64,000 bases of DNA from Aurantimonas coralicida DSM 14790 (GCF_000421645.1 NZ_ATXK01000005.1:236469-300468), one strand, 5' to 3'; shown: positions 29,964-39,129, counted from the first letter of the stretch. Translations and numbers: made by a program. Notes: generated from the sequence alone by a model not told the origin.

Positions 29964-30575
29964 ATGAAACCAGTCTGGCTATCGCTGATGGCGGCCTTCC
30001 TGGCCTTTGCGCCGGCGACCGTCGCCGCCGCGCAGGACAGCGGCAATGCGTCCGTCACCGCCGATGACGACGATGATGATGATGACGACGATGACGATGA
30101 CGACGCCCATGGCGGCGCCATGGTGCCGCCGGCCAGCGAACTGGAGATGATGCCGGGCTCGGAAATGATGCCGGCCAGCGCCCTCAACGGCGACCAGATC
30201 GGCCTGCCGCCGCTGTCGCTCTCCTCGCAGATCATCACGCCCCTGACGATCGGCTCCAGTGACGATCCCTATGCGGTCAGCGCCAAGGATTTCGTCCTGC
30301 GCGCGGGCCAGCCCTATCGCTGGGACATCGTCTCGGATGGCGGCGTCGAGTACAAGTTCCATGCCCCGGCCTTCTTCCGGAGCGTCTGGAACAACCAGAT
30401 CGTCATCGAGGATCGCGAGATCCACATGAACGGCGCGCCGGCCTGGCTGGAATTCGACGCCAAGGGCCCGATCACCGTGCAGTTCCAGACCATCCGTCCT
30501 GGCCGCTACGACTGGTATGTCGAGGGGCTGGACGAGAAGGAAGGCATGAAGGGCACGATCACGGTCGTTCCCTGA
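29964..30575 (+). CDS. Exported cupredoxin-fold-like protein with a run of 14 aspartates
   Basis: This is 203 residues from the ATG at 29964 after GGGAGAGAGAG. It has a Sec signal (LSLMAAFLAFAPATVAAA), then 14 consecutive Asp codons (30063-30104, mixed GAT/GAC), then a Met-rich stretch (ELEMMPGSEMMP) and a beta-sandwich domain (about 95-203). The C terminus (PGRYDWYVEGLDEKEGMKGTITVV) looks like the last strands of a cupredoxin, but the usual Cys and His copper ligands are replaced; only a His in YKFHAPAFF and the Met remain. The acidic and Met-rich parts might bind metal. Function is unknown. Confidence 0.68.
   Translation: MKPVWLSLMAAFLAFAPATVAAAQDSGNASVTADDDDDDDDDDDDDDAHGGAMVPPASELEMMPGSEMMPASALNGDQIGLPPLSLSSQIITPLTIGSSDDPYAVSAKDFVLRAGQPYRWDIVSDGGVEYKFHAPAFFRSVWNNQIVIEDREIHMNGAPAWLEFDAKGPITVQFQTIRPGRYDWYVEGLDEKEGMKGTITVVP
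30063..30104 (+). repeat. GAY trinucleotide tract encoding 14 aspartates
   Basis: Forty-two bases of in-frame GAT/GAC codons in mixed order, so it is low-complexity rather than a pure microsatellite. Confidence 0.9.
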
Positions 30576-30702
30576 TCCGCAACTTTCCAAACGATCACGG
30601 GCAGCCCGCCCCGCCGGTCCGGCGGGCGGGTTGCCGGTGTTTTGGCGGGTGTTTTCTCCGAGCCCTCGCGGTAAGGTCGGGCGGGCGCACAGATTGCAAC
30701 GG

Positions 30703-31497
30703 ATGACGATGGTTTCAGCCACCAAGCCGCATGAGCCAGGGGTCGCTGCCCTTTCCGTCGCCCATGTCAGCCATGCCTATGGCGCCCGCAAGGCGCTCGA
30801 GGACGTGTCCTTCACGGTGCCGCAGGGTTCCTTCACCGCGCTGCTCGGCCCCAATGGCGCCGGCAAGTCGACGCTGTTCTCGCTGGTGACGCGCCTGTTC
30901 AACGTGCGCGAGGGCCGGATCGACATTCTCGGCTGGCCGCTCGACCGCCATCCCGGCGAGGCGCTGCGCCGTCTCGGCGTGGTATTCCAGGCGCGCACCC
31001 TCGATCTGGAACTGTCGATCGGCCAGAACCTGACCTATCACGCCGCGCTGCACGGCATGTCCCGCGCCGCCGCCCGGCAGCGCATCGCGGAGATCCTGCA
31101 GGGCTCGGAGCTGATCGACCGGCTCGGCGACAAGGCCCGCAGCCTGTCCGGCGGCCAGCTGCGCCGCGTCGAGATCGTGCGCGCCTTCATGCATCGGCCC
31201 CGCCTGATCCTGCTCGACGAGCCGACGGTCGGGCTCGACATCCGCTCGCGCGCCGAGATCGTCGCCGAGGTCCGCCGGCTCGTCGCCGACGAGGGCGTCA
31301 GCGTCCTGTGGGCGACCCATCTGATCGACGAGATCGACGAAAGCGACCGGGTTGTCGTTCTGCATCACGGCAAGGCGCTGGCCGAAGGCCGGGTGCCGGA
31401 CGTCGTGGCGGCGGAAAGCGCCGGCTCGATCCGCGACGCCTTCTCGCGGCTCACCGGGCTGGCGACGCCGAAGGTGGAACCGGAGACGATGCCATGA
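30703..31497 (+). CDS. ABC exporter ATPase of the PQQ-dependent alcohol system
   Basis: This is 264 residues from the ATG at 30703 (ATG 30709 also possible; the frame is open from 30631). Walker A GPNGAGKST, signature LSGGQLRR, Walker B LILLDEP and H loop ATHLID are all canonical. It is a DrrA/CcmA-like single-domain ATPase and matches the ATP-binding subunit placed with PQQ-dependent alcohol dehydrogenase systems. It is followed directly by its permease (ATGA overlap). What is exported is not known. Confidence 0.85.
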   Translation: MTMVSATKPHEPGVAALSVAHVSHAYGARKALEDVSFTVPQGSFTALLGPNGAGKSTLFSLVTRLFNVREGRIDILGWPLDRHPGEALRRLGVVFQARTLDLELSIGQNLTYHAALHGMSRAAARQRIAEILQGSELIDRLGDKARSLSGGQLRRVEIVRAFMHRPRLILLDEPTVGLDIRSRAEIVAEVRRLVADEGVSVLWATHLIDEIDESDRVVVLHHGKALAEGRVPDVVAAESAGSIRDAFSRLTGLATPKVEPETMP

Positions 31498-32342
31498 GCG
31501 CCACGCCCGACATGGCCGGCCGCGAGCCGGCCCGCGGCTTTCCGCTCGCGGCCTATGCGATCTGCCTGCGCGGCATCGTCGGGCGCGAGGCGCTGCGCTT
31601 CCTGCATCAGCGCGAACGCTTCGTCTCGGCCCTGGTGCGCCCGCTCCTGTGGCTGTTCATCTTCGCCGCCGGCTTCCGGCAGGTGCTCGGCGTGTCGATC
31701 ACCGCGCCCTACCAGACCTATATTCTCTACGAGGTCTACATCACGCCGGGACTGGTCGGCATGATCCTCCTGTTCAACGGCATGCAATCGTCGCTCTCGA
31801 TGGTCTACGACCGCGAGACCGGGACGATGAAGACGCTCTTGGTGTCGCCGCTGCCGCGCTGGTTCCTGCTGGTCGCCAAGCTCGGCGCCGGCGTCGCCGT
31901 CGGCATTCTGCAGGTCTACGTGTTCTTCGCCATCGCCTGGTTCTGGGAGGTGCAGCCTCACTGGTCGGGCTATCTCTACGTGCTGCCGGCGCTGATCATC
32001 AGCGGCCTGATGCTCGGCTCGCTGGGCATGCTCCTGTCGTCGCTGGTGCAGCAGCTGGAGAATTTCGCCGGGGTGATGAACTTCGTGATCTTCCCGATGT
32101 ATTTCGCCTCCTCGGCGCTCTACCCGCTGTGGCGGGTGCAGGAATCGAGCCCGCTGCTCTACCAGATCTGCCTGTTCAACCCGTTCACCCACGCCGTCGA
32201 GCTGGTGCGCTTCGCGCTGTACGGCCAGCTCAACGCCCCGGCGCTGGCGATCGTCGTCGGCTGCACGATCGTCTTCCTCGGCGGCGCGATCATCTCCTAC
32301 GACCCACAGCGCGGGCTGATCAGCCGCAAGCGCCAGCAATAG
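31494..32342 (+). CDS. ABC-2 type permease of the PQQ-dependent alcohol system
   Basis: This is 282 residues with six membrane helices of the ABC-2/DrrB type (LLWLFIFAAGFRQVLG, LVGMILLFNGMQSSLS, VGILQVYVFFAIAWFW and others). The cytoplasmic segment YDRETGTMKTLLVSPLPRW is the characteristic ABC-2 motif. The start overlaps the ATPase stop. It forms the membrane half of the exporter. Confidence 0.86.
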   Translation: MSATPDMAGREPARGFPLAAYAICLRGIVGREALRFLHQRERFVSALVRPLLWLFIFAAGFRQVLGVSITAPYQTYILYEVYITPGLVGMILLFNGMQSSLSMVYDRETGTMKTLLVSPLPRWFLLVAKLGAGVAVGILQVYVFFAIAWFWEVQPHWSGYLYVLPALIISGLMLGSLGMLLSSLVQQLENFAGVMNFVIFPMYFASSALYPLWRVQESSPLLYQICLFNPFTHAVELVRFALYGQLNAPALAIVVGCTIVFLGGAIISYDPQRGLISRKRQQ

Positions 32343-32405
32343 GCAGCATCCGGCGGCCGCCGATGCCGGGCCGCCATTGCGCGCCGCGATAAAGGGAGGA
32401 TCCCC

Positions 32406-33218
32406 ATGTTCGTCCGTCTCACCGCCCGTCACTTCGCGATTGCCACCGTGTCGCTGCTGGCCCTCGCGACCGCCATCGGCGCCGGCACCGCAGCGGCGCA
32501 GGACGGCGCATCGCCGCGCGCCGTGCCGGAGGGCTTCGTCGTGCCCGGCCCCGCCCCCACCAATGCCCCGCCGGCCGATGCAGCGGCGCCGGAGGGTAAC
32601 GCCGCGGAGACGGACGGGGAGCCGGCTGCCGGCGACGGCGCGCCGGCCGATCCGATGAGCTTTGCGCGCGGCGGCGAGAAGGGCACCACCGACTGGCCCT
32701 GCGTCCAGCGGCGGGTGGAATCGATCACCCCGGCGCAGATCTGGGCGGGACCCGATCTCGCTTTGGCCGACACGGTCGAACGGACAACCGAGATGCGGGC
32801 GCTGATCGACCGGGTGGTGGCCCGCCGCCTGCCGCTGGACGAGGCCGAAGCGCTGGTCCGGGCGCATGTCGCCGACCTGCCGGAGGCCGAGCGCGAGGCC
32901 GTCGCCACCGCGCTGTTCGTCGACATGCTGGCGCGGCTGAACAACGAGCGCAGCGAGGTGATGGGCGGCATCGAGCGCTACGGCGCCAAGCAGAAGGCGC
33001 TGGCGGCCAAGCTGCGGGCGCAGTCGGCCGACTTCGCCGAGGTGCAGCGCGATCCCGCATCCAGCAACAACGACATCGAGAACGCCCGGCAGGCGCTGCT
33101 GTGGGACACGCGCATCTTCAACGAGCGCCGGGAGTCGCTGACCTATGTCTGCGAGGTGCCGATCCTGATCGAACAGCGGGCCTTCGGGCTGGCGCGGGTC
33201 ATCGCCGGCGCGCTGTAG
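32406..33218 (+). CDS. Exported protein of unknown function in the PQQ-linked cluster
   Basis: This is 270 residues with AAAGGGAGG upstream. It has a Sec signal (AIATVSLLALATAIGAGTAAA), then a Pro/Ala-rich linker of about 60 residues, then a predicted all-helical domain (about 95-270) with the conserved-looking start DWPCVQRRVESITPAQIWAGP and two Cys in total. No known enzyme motif was recognised. It is the last gene of the unit and lies 63 bases after the permease, so it is probably cotranscribed and periplasmic. Confidence 0.7.
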   Translation: MFVRLTARHFAIATVSLLALATAIGAGTAAAQDGASPRAVPEGFVVPGPAPTNAPPADAAAPEGNAAETDGEPAAGDGAPADPMSFARGGEKGTTDWPCVQRRVESITPAQIWAGPDLALADTVERTTEMRALIDRVVARRLPLDEAEALVRAHVADLPEAEREAVATALFVDMLARLNNERSEVMGGIERYGAKQKALAAKLRAQSADFAEVQRDPASSNNDIENARQALLWDTRIFNERRESLTYVCEVPILIEQRAFGLARVIAGAL

Positions 33219-33248
33219 GGCTGCACGTCCCGACGAGGGTAGCGGCCG

Positions 33249-34037
33249 TCAGGCCGCGATCATGTCGGATTCCGGAGTCTTGGCGCCGGTCATCAGCGCC
33301 ACGGCGTCGTTCATCGAGGCCGTCTTCGGGTCGATGACGCAGAGCCGCTTGCCGAGACGGTGGACATGGATCCGGTCGGCGACCTCGAAAACATGCGGCA
33401 TGTTGTGCGAGATCAGGACGATCGGCATGCCGCGCGAGCGCACGTCCTGGATCAGCTCCAGCACCTTGCGCGATTCCTTCACGCCAAGGGCCGCCGTCGG
33501 CTCATCGAGGATCAGCACCTTGGACCCGAAGGCGGCGGCGCGCGCCACCGCGACGCCCTGGCGCTGGCCGCCCGACAGGGTCTCGACCGCCTGGCCGATG
33601 TTCTGGATGGTCATCAGGCCGAGTTCGGAGAGCTTGTCGCGGGCGATCCGCTCCATGGCGGTGCGGTCGAGCATGCGCAGATATTTGCCCATGAAGCCGG
33701 GTTTGCGGATCTCGCGGCCGAGGAACATGTTGTCGGCGATCGACAGCGCCGGCGAGAGTGCGAGGTTCTGGTACACGGTCTCGATGCCGGCATCGCGCGC
33801 CTGCATGGGCGAGGTGAAGCGCACCGGCTCGCCGTTCAGGCGGATCTCGCCCTCGTCGATGCTGACGGCCCCCGAGATCGCCTTGATCAGCGAGGACTTG
33901 CCGGCTCCGTTGTCGCCGATCACGGCGAGGATCTCGCCGGGATAGAGATCGAAATCGGCGTGATCGAGGGCGGTGACGCGGCCGTAGTTCTTGACGATGC
34001 CGCGGGCCGAGAGGACGGGTGTCTGGGACGTGCTCAT
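33249..34037 (-). CDS. frcA: Sugar ABC importer ATPase (FrcA-like)
   Basis: This is 262 residues from the ATG at 34037; the frame is open to 34112. Walker A GDNGAGKSS, signature LSGGQRQ, Walker B LILDEP, H loop ISHNM. It is a single-ATPase-domain protein, as in FrcA of the rhizobial fructose/ribose/mannose importer, rather than the double-domain RbsA type. It is the last gene of the operon frcB-frcC-frcA; its start overlaps the frcC stop. Confidence 0.88.
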   Translation of the reverse strand: MSTSQTPVLSARGIVKNYGRVTALDHADFDLYPGEILAVIGDNGAGKSSLIKAISGAVSIDEGEIRLNGEPVRFTSPMQARDAGIETVYQNLALSPALSIADNMFLGREIRKPGFMGKYLRMLDRTAMERIARDKLSELGLMTIQNIGQAVETLSGGQRQGVAVARAAAFGSKVLILDEPTAALGVKESRKVLELIQDVRSRGMPIVLISHNMPHVFEVADRIHVHRLGKRLCVIDPKTASMNDAVALMTGAKTPESDMIAA

Positions 34038-35104
34038 GCGGAGACCTTCCTGATCCACTGGTCGATCGCGACCGCGAGAATGATCAGCCAGCCCGTGGCG
34101 AAGAGCTGCCACAGGACGTCGACGCCGGCGAGGCGCAGGCCGGAATTGAAGACGCCGACGATCAGGGCGCCGATCATCGGTCCGATGATCGAGCCACGTC
34201 CGCCGAAGAGCGAGATGCCGCCGATCACCACGGCGGTGATGGATTCCAGATTGGCCTCGAAGAAGGAGGTCGGGCTGACCGAGCCGACGCGGCCGATCGA
34301 GGCCCAGGCCGCCAGGGCGCAGATGAAGCCCGAGACCATGTAGACCGAGATCAGCGTTCGGTCGGTGCGGATGCCCGACAGTTCCGCCGCTTCCTTGTCG
34401 TCGCCGATGGCGTAGACATGCCGGCCCCAGGCGGTGCGGTTGAGGACGAACCAGAGCACCACGAAGATCACGACCATCAGGACGACGCCCCAGGTCAGGA
34501 CCGCGCCGCCGATGTTGAAGCGCTCGCCGAACAGCTTCAGCAGCGGGGCCTCGGCATCCAGCGTCTGGCTGCGGATCGTCTCGCGATTGGAGAAATAATA
34601 GTTCAGCGCCAGGAAGACGTTCCAGGTGCCGAGGGTGGTGATGAAGGGCGGCAGCCGCACCTTGGTCACCAGGATGCCGTTCAGAAGGCCGGTCAGCGTG
34701 CCGACGACGAAGCCGGAGAGGATGGCGAGCGGCACCGGCAGCCCGGCCTCGACACTGAGCCGTCCCATGATCACCGAGATCATCACCATCACCGCGGCGA
34801 CCGACAGGTCGATGCCGGCGGTCAGGATGACGAGGCTCTGGGCGGCGGCGAGAATGCCGACGATCGCCACCTGCTGCATGATCAGCGACAGGTTGAAGGC
34901 GGAGAAGAAATTGTTGGAGACCACGCCGAAGACGGCGACCGACAGGAGCAGCACGATCACCGGCACCATGGTCGGTGCGCCGTGAAGGAAATGCTGGGCC
35001 GCGTCGAGCGGGCCGCGCGAGCGGCGCTCGAAGGCGGCGACCGTCACGTCGCTGTCCTTCAGGGAGGATTCGAAATCCGCTCCCCGGCTGGTCGGATCAC
35101 TCAT
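34034..35104 (-). CDS. frcC: Sugar ABC importer permease (FrcC-like)
   Basis: This is 356 residues: an N-terminal cytoplasmic extension of about 40 residues and then about ten membrane helices of the RbsC family (for example VPVIVLLLSVAVFGVVSNN, ITAVVIGGISLFGGRGSIIGPMIGALIVG). The motif AAQSLVILTAGIDLSV is typical of ribose/fructose permeases. The 113-base gap after frcB contains a hairpin that probably lowers its expression relative to frcB. Confidence 0.9.
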   Translation of the reverse strand: MSDPTSRGADFESSLKDSDVTVAAFERRSRGPLDAAQHFLHGAPTMVPVIVLLLSVAVFGVVSNNFFSAFNLSLIMQQVAIVGILAAAQSLVILTAGIDLSVAAVMVMISVIMGRLSVEAGLPVPLAILSGFVVGTLTGLLNGILVTKVRLPPFITTLGTWNVFLALNYYFSNRETIRSQTLDAEAPLLKLFGERFNIGGAVLTWGVVLMVVIFVVLWFVLNRTAWGRHVYAIGDDKEAAELSGIRTDRTLISVYMVSGFICALAAWASIGRVGSVSPTSFFEANLESITAVVIGGISLFGGRGSIIGPMIGALIVGVFNSGLRLAGVDVLWQLFATGWLIILAVAIDQWIRKVSA

Positions 35105-35188
35105 GTCGTCTCACTCCGGTCGGCCCTGCCATGCCCCTGCATCGGGCCGGCTCGGCGAAGGTGGAAGCGGGTTTGCAGGGATGGAAAG

Positions 35189-35208
35189 GGGCGGCCCGAA
35201 GGCCGCCC
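35189..35208 (-). terminator. Hairpin between frcB and frcC, probable attenuator
   Basis: Eight-base perfect inverted repeat (GGGCGGCC / GGCCGCCC) with a TTCG tetraloop on the minus strand, followed by CCTTTCC. It is likely to terminate only part of the transcripts. Confidence 0.6.
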
Positions 35209-35217
35209 GCTCGTCCA

Positions 35218-36246
35218 TCATCCCCAGCAGCGATCGAGGCCTTCCGCCACGCTGATCGACTCCACGCCGTCCACCGGCGCATCGGTCACCAGGTTGACGC
35301 CGGTGTCGAAGAAGTCGAGCCCTTCGGTCGGCTGCGGCACGGTGCCGTCCTTGGCATACTGGGCAATCGCCTCGATGCCCTTGGCCGCCATGTCCAGCGG
35401 ATATTGCTGGGAGGTGGCGCCGATGACGCCCTCTTCGACGTTCTTGACGCCCGGGCAGCCGCCGTCGACGGAAACGATCAGGACGTTCTCCTCCATGCCG
35501 AAGGACTTCAGCGCCTCATAAGCGCCGGCCGCGGCCGGTTCGTTGATCGTGTAGACGACGTTGATGCCCGAATCCTTCTGGAGCAGGCTCTCCATCGCGG
35601 TGCGGCCGCCTTCCTCGTTGCCGGCGGTCACGTCGTGGCCGACGATGCGCGGGTCGTCCTCGTCGCCGATCGTCGCCTCGTCCTTCACGTCGACGCCGAA
35701 GCCCTTGAGGAAGCCCTGGTCACGCAGAACGTCGACCGACGGCGCGGCCGGCGAAAGGTCGAGCAGCGCGATCTTGGCGTCGGCGGCCTTGTCGCCCATC
35801 GTCGCCTTGGCCCACTGGCCGATCAGCAGGCCGGCCTTGAAATTGTCGGTGGCGAAGGTCGCGTCGGCCGCGTCGATCGGCTCCAGCGGCGTGTCGAGGG
35901 CGATCACCAGAACGCCGTTGTCACGAGCCCGCTTGACCACGTCGGTGATCGCCTTGGTGTCGGAGGCGGCGATCAGGATGCCCTTGGCGCCGGCCGCGAT
36001 GCAGCTCTCGACCGCCTGGACCTGGGTCTCATGGTCGCCATCGACCTTGCCGGCATAGCTGGACAGCTCGATGCCGAGTTCCTCGGCCTTGGCCGAGGCG
36101 CCTTCCTTCATCTTGACGAAGAACGGGTTGATGTCGGTCTTGGTGATCAGGCAGGCGCTGGTCTTGGCGTCCTGCGCGGCGGCCGGCGTGGCGAGGGCCG
36201 CGAGGCCGACAATGGCGGTGGATGCGAGTAGCGTACGGAATGTCAC
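35218..36246 (-). CDS. frcB: Sugar-binding protein (FrcB-like)
   Basis: This is 342 residues from a GTG at 36246, eight bases after GGGAGG; the frame is open further upstream but without such a site. The Sec signal is [19 protein letters not shown]. The mature protein is a periplasmic binding protein of the ribose/fructose type ([41 protein letters not shown]). It is the first gene of the frc operon, under the palindrome shared with the divergent ROK regulator. Confidence 0.9.
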   Translation of the reverse strand: MTFRTLLASTAIVGLAALATPAAAQDAKTSACLITKTDINPFFVKMKEGASAKAEELGIELSSYAGKVDGDHETQVQAVESCIAAGAKGILIAASDTKAITDVVKRARDNGVLVIALDTPLEPIDAADATFATDNFKAGLLIGQWAKATMGDKAADAKIALLDLSPAAPSVDVLRDQGFLKGFGVDVKDEATIGDEDDPRIVGHDVTAGNEEGGRTAMESLLQKDSGINVVYTINEPAAAGAYEALKSFGMEENVLIVSVDGGCPGVKNVEEGVIGATSQQYPLDMAAKGIEAIAQYAKDGTVPQPTEGLDFFDTGVNLVTDAPVDGVESISVAEGLDRCWG

Positions 36247-36359
36247 GTTGAGAACCTCCCAGAACCGTCGGCCGATGCCGACATTGCGCGCCGTGAAACG
36301 CGGCGGGCCGGCCTCCTCGCCAGCCCCGTCGACCTTACGAAACACCAAGCCGAGAACGC

Positions 36360-36397
36360 TGTCAACGATAATAAATCACGTTGATTTATTTATTGAC
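36360..36397. promoter_or_regulatory. Perfect palindromic operator between frcB and the ROK gene
   Basis: AATAAATCA at 36370-36378, CGT, TGATTTATT at 36382-36390: a 21-base perfect palindrome in a strongly AT-rich patch. It is framed by GTCAA (36361-36365) and TTGAC (36393-36397). A TTGACA -35 for the minus strand spans 36365-36360. It is the probable binding site of the ROK repressor. Confidence 0.75.
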
Positions 36398-36509
36398 GGC
36401 GGCATGGATCGATGCAACGCTCCGGCCGTTGCGCGCCATGTGGGAATATGGGTCGCCGTACGGTCGCGTCGACCGGGCGGCGCCATCGCAGCGCACGCAG
36501 GGAGGATGC

Positions 36510-37763
36510 ATGGACCCCCAGGCCGACGGCGTTCCCGCCGACTTTCCGCCGATCTCCGGCCGCATGCGGGGATCCAACCAGTCCGGGCTGCGCGCCCATA
36601 ACGAGCGCACCGTCCTCAGCCTGATCCGCCAGCACGGCGAGCTCGCCAAGGCCGAGATCGCCCGCCGCACCGGCCTTTCGGCGCAGACTGCATCGGTCAT
36701 CATGCGGGCGCTCGAGGCGGAGGAACTGGTGCTGCGGGACATGCCGCGGCGCGGCCGGGTCGGCCAGCCTTCGATCCCGATGCGGCTCAATCCCTCCGGG
36801 GCCTTCGCCTTCGGCCTGAAGATCGGCCGCCGCTCGGTCGAACTCGTGCTGATGGATTTCCTCGGCGTGGTGCGGGCGCGCGAACGGTTGACCTATGCCT
36901 ACCCGGACGTCGACCTCGTCCTCGATTTCGTGCGCGCGGCGCAGCCGCGGGTCGCCAGCGCGATCGACGCCCGGCTGCGCCTGCGGATCGTCGGCCTCGG
37001 CGTCGCCATGCCCTACGAAATGTGGTCCTGGGCCGAGGAGATCGGCGCGCCGGCCGAACGGATGGACGCCTGGCGCCGGGTCGACATCGTCGCCGAACTC
37101 GTGGCGATCACCGGCCTGCCGGTCAATCTGGCCAATGACGCGACGGCGGCCTGCGCCGCCGAGAACGTCTTCGGCGCAACGACGTCGCTGGACTATGTCT
37201 ATTTCTTCGTCGGCGCCTTCGTCGGCGGCGGGATCGTCATGGGCGGCGACCTCGTCACGGGACGCACCGGCAATGCCGGCGCGCTGGGCTCGATGCCGGT
37301 GCCGCGCGCCGCCCGCGAAGGGGTGGCCGGCGTCCGGCTGGACGGCTTCGAGCAGCTGATCAATTTTGCCTCGATCCATGTCCTGGAGAAGATGATCGCG
37401 GCCGAGGGCGGCGATCCGCTGGTCCTGTGGAAGGATGCCGGCGCCTGGGACGAACTCGGCACCGTCCTCGACCACTGGCTGGGCATCGCCGCGCGCGGCC
37501 TCGCCTATGCCATCGTCTCCGCCAGCGCGGTCTATGATTTCGAATGCGCCGTCATCGACGGCGGCTTTCCCGAGAACGTGCGGGCACGGCTGGTCGAGGC
37601 GACCCGGCGGGCCATGGTGCGGCTCAGGCGCCAGGGCCTGACGCCCCTCGATATCCGCGCCGGGACGATGGGCGCCAGCGCCCGCGAGATCGGCTCGGCG
37701 AGCCTGCCGTTCTTCGCGCGGTTCCTGCTCGACCACCGGGGGCTGTCCGCCGAGGCAGCGTGA
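36510..37763 (+). CDS. ROK-family transcriptional regulator (FrcR-like)
   Basis: This is 417 residues from the ATG at 36510 with GGAGG just upstream; an extended frame from 36381 runs over the operator. The N-terminal winged helix (about 28-85: RTVLSLIRQHGELAKAEIARRTGLSAQTASVIMRAL) is followed by the ROK sugar-kinase-like domain (NLANDATAACAAENVFG, GAFVGGGIVMGGDL). The usual ROK zinc motif CxCGxxGC is absent. ROK regulators bind sugars and repress sugar import genes, here presumably frcBCA. Confidence 0.85.
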   Translation: MDPQADGVPADFPPISGRMRGSNQSGLRAHNERTVLSLIRQHGELAKAEIARRTGLSAQTASVIMRALEAEELVLRDMPRRGRVGQPSIPMRLNPSGAFAFGLKIGRRSVELVLMDFLGVVRARERLTYAYPDVDLVLDFVRAAQPRVASAIDARLRLRIVGLGVAMPYEMWSWAEEIGAPAERMDAWRRVDIVAELVAITGLPVNLANDATAACAAENVFGATTSLDYVYFFVGAFVGGGIVMGGDLVTGRTGNAGALGSMPVPRAAREGVAGVRLDGFEQLINFASIHVLEKMIAAEGGDPLVLWKDAGAWDELGTVLDHWLGIAARGLAYAIVSASAVYDFECAVIDGGFPENVRARLVEATRRAMVRLRRQGLTPLDIRAGTMGASAREIGSASLPFFARFLLDHRGLSAEAA

Positions 37764-37983
37764 GGGCGGCAACACGAGTCACGGGGAAATTGATCGGCCG
37801 GACGCGTCGCAACCTTGCCTCAATGCGCCATGATGATAGACACGTCAGCAGGGAATACCCCCTGCCCTCGGAGGAGCGCGAGCCGGTTCGCTCCCGCATC
37901 TCTCCTCGTTTTCCCGCCAGCCGCCCGATCCGCGATCGGTCGATGGCGCTCGGTCGGCGAGGGCACCCCAGCTTGGATACTCC

Positions 37984-39048
37984 TTGACCTCCACCGATAC
38001 GGTCGGCACCGCAGCCGACGCCAAGACCATCTCCTGGACCAAAGCGCTTGCACGGTACCGCAAGCCGGATACCGCGCGCAGCGTCTGGGAGATCGCCGTC
38101 ACCGCCATCCCCTTTGTGGCCCTGTGGGCCCTGACCGCCGTCGCGGTCACCCACGGCCACTGGTGGGGGCTGATCCTCACCGTGCCGGCCGCCGGATTCC
38201 TGGTGCGGCTGTTCATGCTGCAGCACGATTGCGGCCATGGCTCGCTGTTCGCCCGCCGCGCGGTCAACGACTGGACCGGCCGGGTCATCGGCGTCGTCAC
38301 CTTCACGCCCTATGATTACTGGCGCCGCACCCATGCCGTGCACCACGCCACCACCGGCAATCTCGACCAGCGCGGCATCGGCGACGTCGATACGCTGACG
38401 GTCGCCGAGTATAATGCCCTGACCAAATGGGGCCGCATCCGCTACCGGCTCTACCGCCACCCGGCGGTGATGTTCGGCCTCGGGCCCGCATGGCTGTTCA
38501 TCTGCCAGTACCGCCTGCCGGTCGGCCTGATGCGCGCCGGCGTGCAGCCCTGGACCTCGACGCTCGCCACCAATCTCGGCATTGCCATTCCGGCGGCGCT
38601 GCTGATCTGGGCGATGGGCCTCGTCCCCTTCCTGGCGGTGCAGCTGCCGATCACCCTTATGGCCGCCACGGCAGGCGTCTGGCTGTTCTACGTGCAGCAC
38701 CAGTTCGAGGAGACCCACTGGTCGGAGAGCGACGAGTGGAAGTTCCAGCACGCCGCCCTGCACGGCTCGTCGCATTACGACCTGCCGCCGGTGCTGCGCT
38801 GGTTCACCGGCAATATCGGCATCCATCACGTGCATCACCTGTCGAGCACGGTGCCGTTCTACCGCCTGCCGGAGGTGCTGCGCGAATTTCCCGAGCTGCA
38901 CGGGCTCGGCCGCATCACCATTCGCCAGAGCTTCAACTGCGTGAAGCTGGTCCTGTGGGACGAGAGCGCCCGCCGGCTGGTGTCGTTCCGCGATGCCGCC
39001 AAGTCGCTCGGCGCACGGCTCGAACCGGCACCCGCCACCGCGGCCTGA
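37984..39048 (+). CDS. Membrane fatty-acid desaturase (acyl-lipid type)
   Basis: This is 354 residues from a TTG at 37984, the only usable start before the first motif; no ribosome site is evident, so the N terminus is uncertain. Three His boxes that bind the di-iron centre are intact: HDCGHGS, HAVHHATTGN, and HHVHHLSS. Four membrane helices surround them. The family introduces double bonds into membrane-lipid acyl chains; box spacing resembles delta-12-type desaturases. It stands alone. Confidence 0.87.
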   Translation: MTSTDTVGTAADAKTISWTKALARYRKPDTARSVWEIAVTAIPFVALWALTAVAVTHGHWWGLILTVPAAGFLVRLFMLQHDCGHGSLFARRAVNDWTGRVIGVVTFTPYDYWRRTHAVHHATTGNLDQRGIGDVDTLTVAEYNALTKWGRIRYRLYRHPAVMFGLGPAWLFICQYRLPVGLMRAGVQPWTSTLATNLGIAIPAALLIWAMGLVPFLAVQLPITLMAATAGVWLFYVQHQFEETHWSESDEWKFQHAALHGSSHYDLPPVLRWFTGNIGIHHVHHLSSTVPFYRLPEVLREFPELHGLGRITIRQSFNCVKLVLWDESARRLVSFRDAAKSLGARLEPAPATAA

Positions 39049-39059
39049 GACGAACGGAT

Positions 39060-39092
39060 GGCAGCGGCGCGTTCGAGGGACGCGCCGCTGCC
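39060..39092. terminator. Hairpin between convergent desaturase and DUF2585 genes
   Basis: Thirteen-base perfect inverted repeat: GGCAGCGGCGCGT at 39060-39072 and its complement at 39080-39092, 7-base loop, 12 bases after the desaturase stop. No T tract. Confidence 0.6.
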
Positions 39093-39129
39093 CGACTTAT
39101 CTGAACTGCTGCCTTTTGCCCGGCCGCGC

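Noticed and set aside
30602..30643. GC-rich hairpin after the cupredoxin-like gene as a terminator
   Set aside because: Stem is irregular, and the following ABC genes are expected in the same transcript.
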